Below are positions 49,679-60,795 of a stretch of 64,000 nt of DNA, in pieces. The notes under the pieces were generated by a model, which did no database searches, was not told where the DNA came from, and was given only the letters and a program-made list of their open reading frames with translations. Source of the stretch: Yersinia similis (GTDB lineage Bacteria > Pseudomonadota > Gammaproteobacteria > Enterobacterales > Enterobacteriaceae). The stretch covers positions 1-64,000 of the forward strand of contig NZ_CGBP01000016.1 in the NCBI RefSeq assembly GCF_001053095.1. The letters run 5' to 3'. Numbering within the stretch: the first letter of the stretch is position 1; each line of letters begins with the position of its first letter. The position numbers and the translations under genes are program-made.

Positions 49679-50560
49679 CTAGTAAGAAGGGGTAATAGGA
49701 GCCGCTTCGGCTAAGACTTCACCCATACGGGTAACCGCGCCGCTGTTTAGCTGTGGTGCGAAATACACTTTACCTTCAGCAAACAGGTTAATAACGGTTG
49801 AGCCTAATTTAAAGCGCCCCATCTCTTGGCCTTTCTCTAGGGTGATAGCCCCTTCACTGCCTGCTTGCGGGTATGTCCAACGGCGGATAACGCCTTCCCG
49901 TGGTGGGGTAATCGTCCCTGCCCATACGGTCTCTATACTGCCAACAATGGTCGCACCCACCAGAATTTGGGCCATTGGGCCAAAGGCGGTATCAAAGATA
50001 CAAATAACGCGTTCGTTACGGGCGAACAAATTAGGAACATTGGCAGCGGTTAACGGATTGACCGAGAACAAATCCCCTGGCACATAAATCATTTCGCGTA
50101 GCACACCATCACATGGCATATGCACCCGGTGGTAGTCTCGGGGAGCCAGGTAAGTGGTGACAAACTGCCCATTTTGGAATTCAGCAGCCAGCAGATAGTT
50201 ACCGGCTAATAGGGCTTCCAGACTATAATTATGGCCTTTCGCCTGTAAAATTTGCCCCTCTTGGATGGCCCCTAACTGGCTTATTGCACCATCGGCAGGT
50301 TGGGCTAACAGGTTTTCTTCAGCCACAACCGGGCGTACACCTGCGCGTAGTGGGCGAACAAAGAATTCGTTGAAGGTACGATAAGCAGAGAATTCAGGAT
50401 CCTGAGCTTCTTTCATATCGACTTTGTAATAACGGGCAAAAGCTTTGATGACCAACTGAGTCAACCAGCCGCCTTGCTTATTCGCTCCCCAGCCTGCTAG
50501 TTGTGTTAGCCCTTGTTTCGGAAGTAAATATTGTAATTTGATTTTGATACTGTCTAGCAC
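49679..50560 (-). CDS. psd: phosphatidylserine decarboxylase proenzyme
   Basis: Makes phosphatidylethanolamine from phosphatidylserine at the inner membrane. The LGST motif places self-cleavage between Gly253 and Ser254, giving the pyruvoyl alpha chain. The 293 residues are shorter than E. coli (322) because the variable C-terminal tail is missing, which is outside the catalytic part. GTG start at 50560 preceded by AAGAGGT. Forms the usual psd-mscM pair. Confidence 0.95.
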   Translation of the reverse strand: MLDSIKIKLQYLLPKQGLTQLAGWGANKQGGWLTQLVIKAFARYYKVDMKEAQDPEFSAYRTFNEFFVRPLRAGVRPVVAEENLLAQPADGAISQLGAIQEGQILQAKGHNYSLEALLAGNYLLAAEFQNGQFVTTYLAPRDYHRVHMPCDGVLREMIYVPGDLFSVNPLTAANVPNLFARNERVICIFDTAFGPMAQILVGATIVGSIETVWAGTITPPREGVIRRWTYPQAGSEGAITLEKGQEMGRFKLGSTVINLFAEGKVYFAPQLNSGAVTRMGEVLAEAAPITPSY

Positions 50561-50632
50561 GTCAACCTCTTGGGTAAACCGTTAGATAAAATAAGGGGGC
50601 GCATTGTATCGCTCTGCGCCCACCCTGTCAGA

Positions 50633-50735
50633 CCCTTCTTACTTGACGCCGCAGCAGCGTTAGTGGCGTTCGCTCACCCGAATCACTTACTGATGTAAGC
50701 TCATCGGGACTCGTTCACTTGCTGCAACGTCAAGA
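50633..50735. repeat. ERIC-family repeat between psd and rsgA
   Basis: Contains cgttagtggcgttcgctcacccgaatcacttactgatgtaagctcatcggga, a variant ERIC core, bracketed by inverted gacg/cgtc arms (ttgacgccgcagcag ... ctgcaacgtcaa). Confidence 0.7.
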
Positions 50736-50752
50736 AAGCCGTTAGTTAAACA

Positions 50753-51805
50753 TCACTTCTCGTCACTGTCTGATGTTTTACGCGGCTTCGCTTGTTCCAT
50801 ACTTTCCAGAATTCGATGGTAATTATCAAAACGTTCCTCAGCAATTTTACCTTGCTCTACGGCTTCACGTAATGCGCAGCCTGGATCGTTGGTATGGCTG
50901 CAATCACGGAATTTGCAATGGCCGAGATAATCACGGAATTCGACAAACCCCTGCGTAATTTGTTCCGGAGCTAAATGCCATAGACCAAATTCACGCACGC
51001 CTGGTGAATCAATCACATCACCGCCATGTTGGAAATGGTACAGACGCGCGGCGGTTGTGGTGTGCTGGCCGAGGCCCGAGTTACCAGAAACCGTATTGAC
51101 CAGAATTTCGTTATCTGTTGGCGGCAACAGGGCATTCAAGAGGCTGGATTTGCCCACCCCGGATTGGCCGGCAAAGATACTGATACGGCCAGCCAGTGCA
51201 TTCTCAAAGGCTTCCATACCCTCACGTGTTTGGCTGGAGACTTCCAGAACGTCGTAACCAATACGACGATAAATATCCATCATGCCATCAACGAATTTAC
51301 GGCCATCGGCATCTAATAAGTCAATTTTATTCAGGACGATTAATGGTTCGACCTCCAGTGTTTCGCAGGCCACCAAATAGCGATCGATAATATTAAGCGA
51401 AAGCTCGGGTAAGATCGCCGATACGATAACAATCTGGTTAATATTGGCGGCGATAGGTTTCACGCCATCGTAGAGATCTGGGCGAGTCAGGACGGATGTT
51501 CGTTCGTGAACGGCCTCGACAATACCTTTAACTCGCACGCCTTCCTGCGCTTGTAAACCGGGACGCCAGACTACCCGATCACCGGTCACCAGTGATTTGA
51601 TGGTACGACGGATATTACAACGGTGCTGAGTGCCATCAACGGCCTCGACATCGGCATGCTGACCGAAGCGACTGATTACGATACCTTCTTGCGCATCGCC
51701 AAGCTGAGAGTCATCTAACTCAGGTTTTCTATCAGTGCGTAGTCTACGCTGATGATTAGCCTGTACACGGCGTTGTTGACCTTTCGACAGTTTATTCTTG
51801 CTCAC
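50753..51805 (-). CDS. rsgA: ribosome small-subunit GTPase RsgA
   Basis: Circularly permuted GTPase that helps mature the 30S subunit. An N-terminal OB fold is followed by G4 NKIDLLD, G1 [12 protein letters not shown] and G3 DSPG in permuted order, then the zinc-binding [14 protein letters not shown]. 350 residues as in E. coli. GTG start at 51805 ([13 protein letters not shown]). Divergent from orn. Confidence 0.96.
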   Translation of the reverse strand: MSKNKLSKGQQRRVQANHQRRLRTDRKPELDDSQLGDAQEGIVISRFGQHADVEAVDGTQHRCNIRRTIKSLVTGDRVVWRPGLQAQEGVRVKGIVEAVHERTSVLTRPDLYDGVKPIAANINQIVIVSAILPELSLNIIDRYLVACETLEVEPLIVLNKIDLLDADGRKFVDGMMDIYRRIGYDVLEVSSQTREGMEAFENALAGRISIFAGQSGVGKSSLLNALLPPTDNEILVNTVSGNSGLGQHTTTAARLYHFQHGGDVIDSPGVREFGLWHLAPEQITQGFVEFRDYLGHCKFRDCSHTNDPGCALREAVEQGKIAEERFDNYHRILESMEQAKPRKTSDSDEK

Positions 51806-51828
51806 TGTGCCTCACTTGAATCTGCATT

Positions 51829-51910
51829 TATCCCCTTCGGACTTTACGTTGTAGGGTTGTTAGCGATGTTCACTTACAACCTACCTGCAACGCCAAGTTC
51901 TTTGGATATA
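51829..51910. repeat. short ERIC derivative between rsgA and orn
   Basis: tccccttcggactttacgttg ... gttagcgatgttcacttac ... cctgcaacgccaagttctttggatata: ERIC ends with the core deleted. Confidence 0.6.
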
Positions 51911-52003
51911 TCGCTCGTTGCGACCAAAAGGACTATGATACACATTATTTTATCAATTAACCGTTTGTTCGGTTGCTCCCCCGGCTTACAGATAGGAAAT
52001 ATC

Positions 52004-52549
52004 ATGGCAGAAAATCAAAATAATCTGATCTGGATCGATCTGGAAATGACCGGTCTTGATCCAGAGCGGGATCGGATCATCGAAATCGCTACCCTGGTCA
52101 CTGATGCGAATCTTAATATTCTGGCAGAAGGGCCTGTGCTGGCAGTCCATCAATCTGATGAACAGCTTGGGCTAATGGATGAGTGGAATGTTCGCACCCA
52201 TACCGGTAGTGGTTTGGTTGAGCGGGTGAAAGCCAGCCCCTTTAATGACCATGATGCTGAATTACAAACTATCGAATTCCTGAAACAGTGGGTCCCAGCA
52301 GGGGTTTCACCCATTTGCGGTAACAGTGTGGGTCAGGACCGCCGTTTCCTGTTCCGTTACATGCCGGAGCTGGAAGCGTATTTCCATTACCGCTATCTGG
52401 ATGTCAGTACATTGAAAGAGCTGGCGCGCCGCTGGAAGCCTGAAATTCTGGCTGGTTTTAAAAAGCAAAATACCCATCAGGCATTGGATGATATTCGTGA
52501 GTCAGTTGCCGAGCTTGCTTACTATCGTGAGCATTTTATTCAATCTTAA
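52004..52549 (+). CDS. orn: oligoribonuclease
   Basis: Essential DEDDh 3'-5' exonuclease that degrades two- to five-nucleotide RNAs, including pGpG. Active-site residues are in [24 protein letters not shown] and [10 protein letters not shown]. The ATG at 52004 gives 181 residues, the E. coli length, with AGGAAA upstream. The frame upstream to 51752 runs through rsgA and is not coding. Confidence 0.97.
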   Translation: MAENQNNLIWIDLEMTGLDPERDRIIEIATLVTDANLNILAEGPVLAVHQSDEQLGLMDEWNVRTHTGSGLVERVKASPFNDHDAELQTIEFLKQWVPAGVSPICGNSVGQDRRFLFRYMPELEAYFHYRYLDVSTLKELARRWKPEILAGFKKQNTHQALDDIRESVAELAYYREHFIQS

Positions 52550-52551
52550 TT

Positions 52552-52799
52552 CCCTTCGGCCTTGAAACAGCAGGGGCGTTAGCTGCGCTCACTTACCCGA
52601 ATCACTTACTGATGTAAGTTCATCGGGACGCGTTTGCTTGCTGCCTACCTGCTGCTCCAATGACTTTGGGAATTCCCTTGATACGTGAAACAGCAGGGGC
52701 GTTAGCTGCGCTCACTTACCCGAATCACTTACTGATGTAAGTTCATCGGGACGCGTTTGCTTGCTGCCTACCTGCTGCTCCACCAATGATTTTGGGTAT
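52552..52799. repeat. tandem pair of identical ERIC-family repeats
   Basis: Two 96-bp blocks (52564-52659 and 52687-52782), apparently identical, each gaaacagcaggggcgttagc ... cccgaatcacttactgatgt ... tgcttgctgcctacctgctgctcca, joined by 27 bases and flanked by ERIC ends. A recent tandem duplication. Confidence 0.85.
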
Positions 52800-52885
52800 A
52801 TACTCTGTCTGGTGCTGGTAAAAACATCACATTGCTGTTTTAATCGACACTTAAATAGAAAAATGATTTTTTTGCTTTCAGGGGC

Positions 52886-52920
52886 TTGCGGCAAAACGGA
52901 TTTCTCGTATAATGCGCACC
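52886..52920 (+). promoter_or_regulatory. promoter of the tRNA-Gly cluster
   Basis: TTGCGG (52886-52891), 16-base spacer and a perfect TATAAT (52908-52913), followed by a GC-rich GCGCACCCC discriminator typical of stringently controlled stable-RNA promoters. Confidence 0.75.
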
Positions 52921-52985
52921 CCGTACCGATGAAGAATTCGCAAGCATGCGAAGACAGATTTAGTACAAGATAAGTAATATCCAGA

Positions 52986-53061
<76 letters not shown>

Positions 53062-53152
53062 AGTTCTTTAGCAATAAAGAACTTCAGTCAAAAGTGAAGA
53101 GCATCAGAAATAAAAAGTGTATAAATAACCAATGGGTGTTTATACAGGCGAC

Positions 53153-53228
<76 letters not shown>

Positions 53229-53295
53229 AATTTTTATTTGTCAGAATAAGATTTCACCTGCTTTCAGATACAGCAGGGTGTAATAGCACCTCAAT

Positions 53296-53371
<76 letters not shown>

Positions 53372-53397
53372 AATTTTTTCATTCAATTCCTGATTAT

Positions 53398-53635
53398 TTA
53401 TCCACAGCTATAGTGGGTACGATGTTGCGTCTCACATACTTAGCGAATTAACTTCGTCAACAGACTTATCCACAGATTCTGTTCTTTTTATATCCAGCTT
53501 GTAATTTGTACGTTAAATTTTCCCATCAATTATATTACTGATTTATTTGCATATATTTTTATATGGAAACGTTATGCCGATCACTTGTGCTTTTTTTTGC
53601 ACTTGATTGCCAAGGCATTTTTATTTTTATGCACA
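53398..53635. promoter_or_regulatory. datA: DnaA-box cluster, probable datA locus
   Basis: Three DnaA boxes matching TTATNCACA occur in the 311-bp AT-rich gap between glyY and queG: TTATCCACA at 53398-53406, TTATCCACA at 53466-53474, TTATGCACA at 53627-53635, all on the plus strand. In E. coli the DnaA-titration and DnaA-ATP-hydrolysis site datA lies in exactly this place. A possible partial IHF match (CATCAA near 53524) is weak. No gene is seen in the gap. Confidence 0.7.
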
Positions 53636-53682
53636 GTAAATTACTTCGCTTATTCATCAAAAAAATGCTGAATAAAAAGATA

Positions 53683-54939
53683 TCAGGCATCCCGTGGTAG
53701 ACCCTTTTCAATTGCACGAATCAACCGTTTTTTCTGTGGCAATTGAACCTCTACCGCCTGAGCAGCCCGCCGCGCTAATTGCTGTGATATCGCCCATTCA
53801 ATATGCTCATCCAGCATAGGATGCTGCCCCCGACGTGTTTCCAATGCTAATACGATGCTATCAAGATAAGGCGCATTGCCGAGTGCTACTGATATGTTAC
53901 GTAACCAACGTAGATGGCCAATACGCCGTATGGCAGACCCCTCCGTTACCCGCAAAAATTTCTCTTCGTTCCAGGCAAATAGATCTAGCAACTGCGGGGT
54001 GTGCAATACAGCTCGTGGACTAAAATCTTCTTCATCGGTTAATTGCGAGAAGCGATTCCAGGGACAAATAAGCTGGCAGTCATCGCAGCCATAAATCCGG
54101 TTACCCATGAGCGGGCGGAACTCTTCAGGTATTGCGCCTTCCAGTTCAATCGTCAGGTAAGAGATACAGCGGCGGGCATCAACAGTGTAGGGGGCGACAA
54201 TCGCCCCTGTTGGGCAGGTGGTCATGCAGGCCACACAGCGCCCACACTGCTCTTCCTGCGGTTTATCCACCGGCAAAGGCAGGTCAATCAGTAGCTCGCC
54301 AAGGAAGAACCAAGAACCGGCATCGCGGTTTAATATTAGTGAGTGCTTGCCAACCCAGCCAAGCCCTGCTTTAGCCGCCAGTGACCGCTCCATTATCGGC
54401 GCGGAGTCCACAAAGGGGCGAAAGTTGATTTCACCGGTAGTATGCTGTTCCGACTGGCCTTGTTGTTCTGGGCAATCATCTTGCTGTGCTAAGTCATGTT
54501 GTTCTAAACCATGTTGTTCTAAACGATATTGTTCTAAACGATATTGTTCTAAACAATAGTGTTGAATCTGATCGCCCAATTTTTTCAGGCGCTGGCGCAG
54601 CAATTTATGGTAATCACGACCCAGAGCATAGCGGCTGACATAACCCAATTCTGGGTTATTTAATGTACTGGCAAATGCTGCCTTGGCTGGCAGATAATTC
54701 ATCCGTACGCTTATCACCCGCAAGGTACCCGGCAATAACTCATGGGGCCGAGCGCGCAGCATACCGTGGCGTGCCATCCACGCCATTTCGCCATGATATT
54801 GTTTATCAAGCCAGGCTTGTAAACGCGGTTCTTCCGCCGTCAAATCGGTATCGCAAATACCGACTTGCTGGAAACCTAGCGATTGCCCCCATTGCTTGAT
54901 ATGTTGGGCTAATTGATTCAGATCGAGGGGGTGTGCCAT
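53683..54939 (-). CDS. queG: epoxyqueuosine reductase
   Basis: Cobalamin- and Fe-S-dependent enzyme for the last step of queuosine synthesis in tRNA. Cluster motifs CGRCVACMTTCPTGAI and CDDCQLICPW are present. 418 residues against 379 in E. coli: the excess is a Gln/Leu/Glu-rich insertion around residues 127-165, encoded largely by a 15-bp tandem repeat (LEQYR-type units), outside the cofactor motifs. The start codon overlaps the divergent nnr start. Confidence 0.94.
   Translation of the reverse strand: MAHPLDLNQLAQHIKQWGQSLGFQQVGICDTDLTAEEPRLQAWLDKQYHGEMAWMARHGMLRARPHELLPGTLRVISVRMNYLPAKAAFASTLNNPELGYVSRYALGRDYHKLLRQRLKKLGDQIQHYCLEQYRLEQYRLEQHGLEQHDLAQQDDCPEQQGQSEQHTTGEINFRPFVDSAPIMERSLAAKAGLGWVGKHSLILNRDAGSWFFLGELLIDLPLPVDKPQEEQCGRCVACMTTCPTGAIVAPYTVDARRCISYLTIELEGAIPEEFRPLMGNRIYGCDDCQLICPWNRFSQLTDEEDFSPRAVLHTPQLLDLFAWNEEKFLRVTEGSAIRRIGHLRWLRNISVALGNAPYLDSIVLALETRRGQHPMLDEHIEWAISQQLARRAAQAVEVQLPQKKRLIRAIEKGLPRDA
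54486..54560. repeat. 15-bp tandem repeat in queG
   Basis: Five 15-bp units (54486, 54501, 54516, 54531, 54546) of the form gttctaaacgatatt. Units 3 and 4 are identical. In frame, encoding Leu-Glu-Gln-Tyr/His-Arg-like pentapeptides. Confidence 0.85.
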
Positions 54940-56452
54940 GACAGACCATAGTAAGAAACAAACCAGAGTCAGTTTACCACACTCTGTTTTTTCTGCGGAC
55001 TGGGTACGTCAGAATGAAGCGGCGGCGGCGGCCCACTTCTCATTAACCCTGTTTGATCTGATGGCTCGAGCCGGAAACGCCGCCTTTGAACTGGCACATA
55101 AACAATATCCTATAGCGCGTCATTGGCTGATTCTGTGTGGGCATGGCAATAATGGCGGGGATGGTTATATCGTTGCCAACCGTGCGTTGGTTGCGGGTAT
55201 CGATGTTACTCTTATCGCCTGTTCAGGTAACCGCCCTTTACCTGCGGAGGCGAAAGAAGCACAATCTCAATGGCTGGCTATCGGTGGTGTTATTCACCAG
55301 CCTGATGTTCAGTGGCCACAAGATATTGATTTAATTGTTGATGGTTTATTGGGCATTGGCCTACGGGCAGCGCCACAAGGCATCTATGAGACCTTGATTG
55401 ACATGGCTAACCGCCATCGGGCGGTAAAAGTTGCATTGGATATTCCCTCCGGGCTGTGTGCGGATAGTGGTGCGGCCCTCGGTTCGGTGCTCCGTGCTGA
55501 CCACACGTTGACGTTTGTTGCATTGAAGCCCGGTTTACTCACCGGGCAGGCTCGTGATTGGGTTGGGCAGTTACATTACGATGATCTAGGGCTGGCACCG
55601 TGGTTGGATACTCAGTCAGCACAAATCGAACGAATAACCGCCGATCATCTTCCTCAGTGGCTGAAACCTCGCCGCCCGTGTGCCCATAAAGGGGAGCATG
55701 GGCGTCTGCTGTTGGTGGGCGGTGATAAAGGATTCGGTGGTGCTATCCGTATGGCGGGAGAAGCTGCCCTACGAAGTGGTGCTGGGTTGGTGCGAGTACT
55801 TACTCACTCCGAGCATGTGGCACCGATTCTGGCTGCCCGTCCAGAGTTGATGGTGCAGGCGCTAACCGCCGAAACCCTAGAGCAAAGCATTCAATGGGCT
55901 GATGTGCTGGTCGTCGGGCCGGGATTAGGCCAGTCTGATTGGAGCAGGAATGCTCTGAAACTACTGCAACAGAGTGATAAACCCGCATTGTGGGATGCGG
56001 ATGCACTTAACTTACTAGCATTAAATCCTCATAGGCGTCAGAATTGGGTATTGACTCCTCATTCAGGAGAGGCTGCTCGTCTCCTTGGTTGCCGCGTCGT
56101 TGACATTGAAAGTGACCGCTTACTTTCGGCTCGAAACATCGTCAAGCAATATGGTGGTGTGGTGGTCTTGAAAGGCGCGGGCACCCTGATCGCTAATGAA
56201 CAGGGTGAGATGGCCATTGCCGATGTGGGTAATGCCGGTATGGCTTCCGGTGGAATGGGCGATATTCTGTCCGGTATTATTGGTAGTTTAATAGCACAAA
56301 AGCTGGCGCTGTATGATGCCGCCTGCGCGGGGTGTGTCGTGCATGGCGTTGCCGCAGATAAGCTGGCTGAAGTTCAAGGCACCCGGGGTTTACTGGCCAC
56401 AGATTTGCTGCCTGTTATTCCGAAGTACATTAATCCTGAGTTAGCAAAATAG
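54938..56452 (+). CDS. nnr: bifunctional NAD(P)H-hydrate repair enzyme
   Basis: Fusion of an N-terminal NAD(P)HX epimerase (Yje[26 protein letters not shown]) and a C-terminal ADP-dependent NAD(P)HX dehydratase ([32 protein letters not shown]). 504 residues; E. coli 515. First gene of the nnr-tsaE-amiB-mutL-miaA-hfq-hflX operon. Its ATG shares the palindrome CATG with the queG start. Confidence 0.96.
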   Translation: MTDHSKKQTRVSLPHSVFSADWVRQNEAAAAAHFSLTLFDLMARAGNAAFELAHKQYPIARHWLILCGHGNNGGDGYIVANRALVAGIDVTLIACSGNRPLPAEAKEAQSQWLAIGGVIHQPDVQWPQDIDLIVDGLLGIGLRAAPQGIYETLIDMANRHRAVKVALDIPSGLCADSGAALGSVLRADHTLTFVALKPGLLTGQARDWVGQLHYDDLGLAPWLDTQSAQIERITADHLPQWLKPRRPCAHKGEHGRLLLVGGDKGFGGAIRMAGEAALRSGAGLVRVLTHSEHVAPILAARPELMVQALTAETLEQSIQWADVLVVGPGLGQSDWSRNALKLLQQSDKPALWDADALNLLALNPHRRQNWVLTPHSGEAARLLGCRVVDIESDRLLSARNIVKQYGGVVVLKGAGTLIANEQGEMAIADVGNAGMASGGMGDILSGIIGSLIAQKLALYDAACAGCVVHGVAADKLAEVQGTRGLLATDLLPVIPKYINPELAK

Positions 56453-56462
56453 ATATCATAGA

Positions 56463-56933
56463 ATGAAAGAACTCGTTTTACTGTTGCCTGATGAGGCAGC
56501 GACTGTTGCATTGGGAGCCACTTTGGCTCAAGCCTTCGGTGGTGCCAGCGTTATTTATCTGTTCGGTGATTTAGGTGCCGGAAAGACCACTTTTAGCCGC
56601 GGTTTTTTGCAGGCTCTGGGTCACAATGGGCATGTGAAAAGCCCAACTTATACCTTGGTTGAACCCTATACGTTGACACCAAGGCCAGTCTACCATTTTG
56701 ACTTATATCGTCTGGCTGACCCCGAAGAGCTGGAGTTTATGGGTATTCGCGATTACTTCGACCAGCAGGCTATCTGTTTGGTGGAGTGGCCACAGCAAGG
56801 CGCAGGGTTCCTGCCGCAAGCTGATGTAGAACTGCATCTGATTTATCAGGCGGCAGGGCGTGAAGCTCGGTTGGTCGCTATTTCCGATGCAGGCGCTGAA
56901 GTGTTGCGCCGTTTAGCTGCTGTGCAAGGATAA
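56463..56933 (+). CDS. tsaE: tRNA t6A ATPase TsaE
   Basis: P-loop ATPase that works with TsaB, TsaC and TsaD to make N6-threonylcarbamoyladenosine in tRNA. Walker [14 protein letters not shown] (about 37-49), with [12 protein letters not shown] and [14 protein letters not shown] following. 156 residues (E. coli 153). Ten bases after nnr. Confidence 0.96.
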   Translation: MKELVLLLPDEAATVALGATLAQAFGGASVIYLFGDLGAGKTTFSRGFLQALGHNGHVKSPTYTLVEPYTLTPRPVYHFDLYRLADPEELEFMGIRDYFDQQAICLVEWPQQGAGFLPQADVELHLIYQAAGREARLVAISDAGAEVLRRLAAVQG

Positions 56934-56940
56934 CGAGACG

Positions 56941-58890
56941 ATGATGCATAGCCTCTCGCTGATATGTCGCTGGAAACACTGTTTCACTGCTATTTATTGT
57001 TTCACTGCTATTTATCGTTTCGCTACGATCCGCCGCTTCGCTACGGTTATGCGGATGACTATTGGTCTATTAACGCTCAGTTTACTCACGCTTCCTCCTG
57101 CGTTTGCCATGAAACTCACAGATATTAAGGTGATCAATGGGGCGAGTGAAAGTAAGGTCACCCTCAGTTTTGATGGTAAGCCGATTTATGCCTTTTTCTC
57201 GCTAAACTCGCCGGAGCGGGTGGTCTTGGATGTCCGCCAAAGTGGCAATATCTCAGGGTTACCGCTGGAGTTCAGTGGACAGAACCTGCTGAAACGAATT
57301 CGCTCTAGTACCCCGAAAGATGAACAAAGTACCCGTCTGGTATTGGAACTGACGCAGAAAGTAAAAACCCGAGCTGCCACCCAACAGTCGGGCAATAACT
57401 ACACGGTAGTGCTTACCATGACTGCCGTCGCCAGTACTCCTGTAGGTCAGGCTCAGGCCTCATTAAACCAGACGAATACCCCGAGTCCCAACGCCGGACG
57501 AGTGGTACCACAGGTCACGAACAAAGATTCGGTAGCTAAAAATCCGTTTAATAATAAGCCAGTCGTCGTGGTTAGCAGCGAAAATGTGACCACGAATACT
57601 GCCCGGCCAATTAAAACCGCTAGTGGGGCTAACAGTAGCCGTGTTGTGGTAGCCATTGACGCTGGTCATGGTGGCCAGGACCCAGGGGCTATCGGGCAAA
57701 ATGGTCTGAAAGAAAAAAATGTCACGATCTCCATTGCCCGCCGGCTTGAGGCGCTGCTTAACCGGGACCCGATGTTTAAACCGGTGCTGACCCGCAATGG
57801 TGATTACTTTATCTCGGTCATGGGGCGCTCTGATGTTGCACGTAAACAGGGGGCTAATGTCTTGATTTCTATTCATGCTGATGCCGCGCCAAATCGCAGT
57901 GCGACAGGGGCATCGGTTTGGGTGTTATCAAACCGCCGGGCTAATAGTGAAATGGGGAACTGGCTGGAGCAACATGAAAAGCAATCAGAACTGCTCGGGG
58001 GCGCTGGTGATGTACTGGCAAACACGGCTTCAGACCCTTATTTGAGTCAGGCGGTTCTGGATTTACAATTTGGTCATTCCCAGCGAGTGGGTTATGACGT
58101 TGCCACTAAAGTGCTGCGTGAGCTACAAATGGTGGGTGATATTCATAAACGCAAGCCGGAGCACGCCAGTCTTGGGGTGCTACGTTCACCGGATATTCCA
58201 TCGCTATTAGTGGAAACCGGTTTTATCAGTAACAGTACGGAGGAACGGCTGCTTGGCAGTAGCGCGTATCAGGAGAAGATTGCTCAGGCCATTTATAAAG
58301 GCTTGCGCAGTTATTTCCTTGCGAATCCGTTACAAGCCGACCCAAAGGTCGAAAGCCGTCCGCTAATTGAAACAGCGGCGGTTGACTCCTCAAGACAGCG
58401 TTCAGGCATTAGCCAGCCGGAACCTATTGTGAATAATATAAGCAGTAATGCGCAAAGCGGCAGGTCATCGGCTACTCTGCCTGCAGGTAAGAGCCAAACT
58501 CACAACGTGCAGCGTGGGGAAACGTTATCGGGCATTGCCAGCCAATACGGCGTCAGCATGGCTGTTTTACGGCAAAATAATACGCTGAAAAATGATGTGG
58601 TCTGGGTAGGCCAGCGCTTGAAAGTGCCTGCGTCGGGCGGTACGGTGACAGCAGTCAAACCTAAAATAGCAACTAAACCGAAAACTACGGCTCAATCGAA
58701 AGCGGCTACCCAATCGAAAACAGTAGCCGTAGCAAAAAGTAAACCTATTAAGCATCAGGTGAAACGCGGTGATACGCTGTCAGCCATTGCGGCGAGATAC
58801 GGTGTATCAATGAGTGAGATTGAGCGGGTGAATAAAATCAAGTCAGGTAATGTTCAGCTTGGGCAAACGCTCACTATTCCACAATCGTAA
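56941..58890 (+). CDS. amiB: N-acetylmuramoyl-L-alanine amidase AmiB
   Basis: Periplasmic zinc amidase that splits septal peptidoglycan under EnvC control. In order: an unusual 36-residue N-terminal stretch with 18-bp repeats, a signal peptide (about 37-58), AMIN domain ([19 protein letters not shown]), amidase domain ([37 protein letters not shown]) and two LysM domains (about 520-562 and 600-645). 649 residues against 445 in E. coli, mostly because of LysM domains and linkers. The AAGGA RBS favours ATG 56941/56944, but the ATG at 57049 just before the hydrophobic core could be the true start. Confidence 0.93.
   Translation: MMHSLSLICRWKHCFTAIYCFTAIYRFATIRRFATVMRMTIGLLTLSLLTLPPAFAMKLTDIKVINGASESKVTLSFDGKPIYAFFSLNSPERVVLDVRQSGNISGLPLEFSGQNLLKRIRSSTPKDEQSTRLVLELTQKVKTRAATQQSGNNYTVVLTMTAVASTPVGQAQASLNQTNTPSPNAGRVVPQVTNKDSVAKNPFNNKPVVVVSSENVTTNTARPIKTASGANSSRVVVAIDAGHGGQDPGAIGQNGLKEKNVTISIARRLEALLNRDPMFKPVLTRNGDYFISVMGRSDVARKQGANVLISIHADAAPNRSATGASVWVLSNRRANSEMGNWLEQHEKQSELLGGAGDVLANTASDPYLSQAVLDLQFGHSQRVGYDVATKVLRELQMVGDIHKRKPEHASLGVLRSPDIPSLLVETGFISNSTEERLLGSSAYQEKIAQAIYKGLRSYFLANPLQADPKVESRPLIETAAVDSSRQRSGISQPEPIVNNISSNAQSGRSSATLPAGKSQTHNVQRGETLSGIASQYGVSMAVLRQNNTLKNDVVWVGQRLKVPASGGTVTAVKPKIATKPKTTAQSKAATQSKTVAVAKSKPIKHQVKRGDTLSAIAARYGVSMSEIERVNKIKSGNVQLGQTLTIPQS
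56980..57051. repeat. 18-bp tandem repeat at amiB 5' end
   Basis: Four 18-bp units (56980, 56998, 57016, 57034): the first two, tgtttcactgctatttat, are identical and the next two are diverged copies. Encodes FTAIYC-type hexapeptides before the signal peptide. Confidence 0.75.
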
Positions 58891-58905
58891 GCGCAAGGAA
58901 TTGTT

Positions 58906-60795
58906 ATGCCGATTCAGATTCTGCCTCCACAGCTTGCCAACCAGATTGCCGCCGGTGAGGTGGTAGAGCGGCCTGCATCGGTAGTCAAAGAGTTGGTAGA
59001 AAACAGTCTGGATGCAGGTGCTACACGGATTGATATTGATATTGAACGTGGTGGGGCGAAACTTATTCGCATCCGTGATAATGGCTGTGGCATCAGTAAA
59101 GATGATTTGGCGCTGGCGCTGGCCCGCCACGCCACCAGCAAAATCAGTTCACTCGAGGATTTAGAAGCCATCCTCAGTATGGGTTTTCGCGGTGAAGCCT
59201 TGGCCAGTATCAGTTCAGTTTCACGCCTTATCTTGACTTCACGTACCGCAGAGCAAAGCGAAGCCTGGCAAGCCTATGCCGAAGGTCGCGACATGGCGGT
59301 CACCATCAAGCCTGCGGCACATCCAGTTGGCAGTACACTCGAAGTGTTGGATTTATTTTATAACACTCCCGCACGCCGTAAATTTATGCGAACTGAAAAG
59401 ACGGAGTTTGGTCATATCGATGAGGTCGTCAGGCGCATTGCACTGGCGCGCTTTGATGTGGCAATAAATTTGAACCACAATGGCAAGTTAATTCGCCAAT
59501 ATCGTGCGGCACCGGACCCTGCCCAACATGAGCGTCGGTTGGCAAGTATTTGTGGTCCTGCGTTTTTGCAACATGCTTTGGCTATCTCTTGGCAGCATGG
59601 GGATTTGAACATTCATGGTTGGGTGGCGGATCCTGCCGCGAGCCATACGCTGAGTGAAATGCAATATTGCTACGTCAATAACCGCATGATGCGTGATCGG
59701 TTGATTAATCACGCGATTCGCCAGGCTTATCAAGATCGGCTCAACGATGCTCAACAGCCCGCTTATGTTTTGTATCTGGATATCGATCCGCATCAGGTTG
59801 ATGTCAACGTTCATCCGGCTAAGCATGAGGTGCGTTTTCATCAGGCTCGGTTGGTGCATGACTTTATTTATCAGGCAGTCACTGCGGTTTTACAACAAAC
59901 TAATGCGCCGATACTGAATATCAGTGAAGAGGGTGAAGTTGACGTTCCACGTTGGCAGCAGGAAAACCGGGTAGCGGCTGGGACCAATAAATATGCTCAA
60001 CCGGAAACGGCGAAATCCGGTGTGGCGGAGCAGGCTGTGACTCGTGAGCGCGCAGCGCCGGCTTATAAAGAAGATCACCCCTATCAAAAGCAACAAGGGG
60101 AGTTATACCGTCAACTATTGCAACCGTCAGCGGCAGCCAAACCCGCAACATCACCAGCGGCAATACCTGTGTCATCTGTTTCCTCGCCATCCGTCCCGGT
60201 CCAACGAACTGCTCAGGTAGAAGAGCCACTTCACGGTGATAATTACAGTTTTGGCCGAGTTTTAACGGTTTTTCTACCTTGTTATGCTTTGATTGAATAT
60301 CAGGGCGGGGTAGCATTGCTATCCTTAGCCGTTGCGGAGCGCTGGTTGAAGCAAGCCCAGCTCAGCCCGCCAGAAGAGGGGTTACGCCCTCAACCGTTAT
60401 TGATTCCACTCAAAATCACATTAGACAAAAATGAAATAGCGGCTTGTCAAAACCATGAAAAATTGCTAATTACCATGGGGATAGAACTGAGTGTCGAGCA
60501 GGGGCGGGCGACTTTACGTGCGGTTTCTTTACCATTACGCCAACAAAATTTACAAAAACTGATACCGGAACTGTTAGGCTATCTGTCGCAGCATGAAGAG
60601 ATATCGCCAGATACACTGGCCACATGGCTTGCCCGCCATCTTGGTAGCGAACATGAGGTGTGGAATGTGTCTCAAGCGATACAGTTATTGACGGAAGTTG
60701 AGCGTCTTTGTCCGCAGTTGGTGCAATCCCCTCCAGCTGGGCTATTACAACCTATAGATATAAAGGCCGCATTGGCAACTTTGACACATGAATGA
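58906..60795 (+). CDS. mutL: DNA mismatch repair protein MutL
   Basis: GHKL ATPase linking MutS mismatch recognition to MutH and UvrD. ATPase motifs [20 protein letters not shown] and [10 protein letters not shown] are present. A variable linker (about 335-430) and a C-terminal dimerisation domain follow. No DQHA(x)2E(x)4E endonuclease motif, as expected in MutH-containing bacteria. 629 residues (E. coli 615). Overlaps miaA by 8 bp. Confidence 0.97.
   Translation: MPIQILPPQLANQIAAGEVVERPASVVKELVENSLDAGATRIDIDIERGGAKLIRIRDNGCGISKDDLALALARHATSKISSLEDLEAILSMGFRGEALASISSVSRLILTSRTAEQSEAWQAYAEGRDMAVTIKPAAHPVGSTLEVLDLFYNTPARRKFMRTEKTEFGHIDEVVRRIALARFDVAINLNHNGKLIRQYRAAPDPAQHERRLASICGPAFLQHALAISWQHGDLNIHGWVADPAASHTLSEMQYCYVNNRMMRDRLINHAIRQAYQDRLNDAQQPAYVLYLDIDPHQVDVNVHPAKHEVRFHQARLVHDFIYQAVTAVLQQTNAPILNISEEGEVDVPRWQQENRVAAGTNKYAQPETAKSGVAEQAVTRERAAPAYKEDHPYQKQQGELYRQLLQPSAAAKPATSPAAIPVSSVSSPSVPVQRTAQVEEPLHGDNYSFGRVLTVFLPCYALIEYQGGVALLSLAVAERWLKQAQLSPPEEGLRPQPLLIPLKITLDKNEIAACQNHEKLLITMGIELSVEQGRATLRAVSLPLRQQNLQKLIPELLGYLSQHEEISPDTLATWLARHLGSEHEVWNVSQAIQLLTEVERLCPQLVQSPPAGLLQPIDIKAALATLTHE

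Noticed and set aside
52564..52782. CRISPR-like array
   Set aside because: Only two long palindromic copies with ERIC sequence; no short repeat-spacer pattern and no cas genes.
53524..53537. IHF site within the DnaA-box cluster
   Set aside because: CATCAATTATATTA misses consensus positions; too weak to call.
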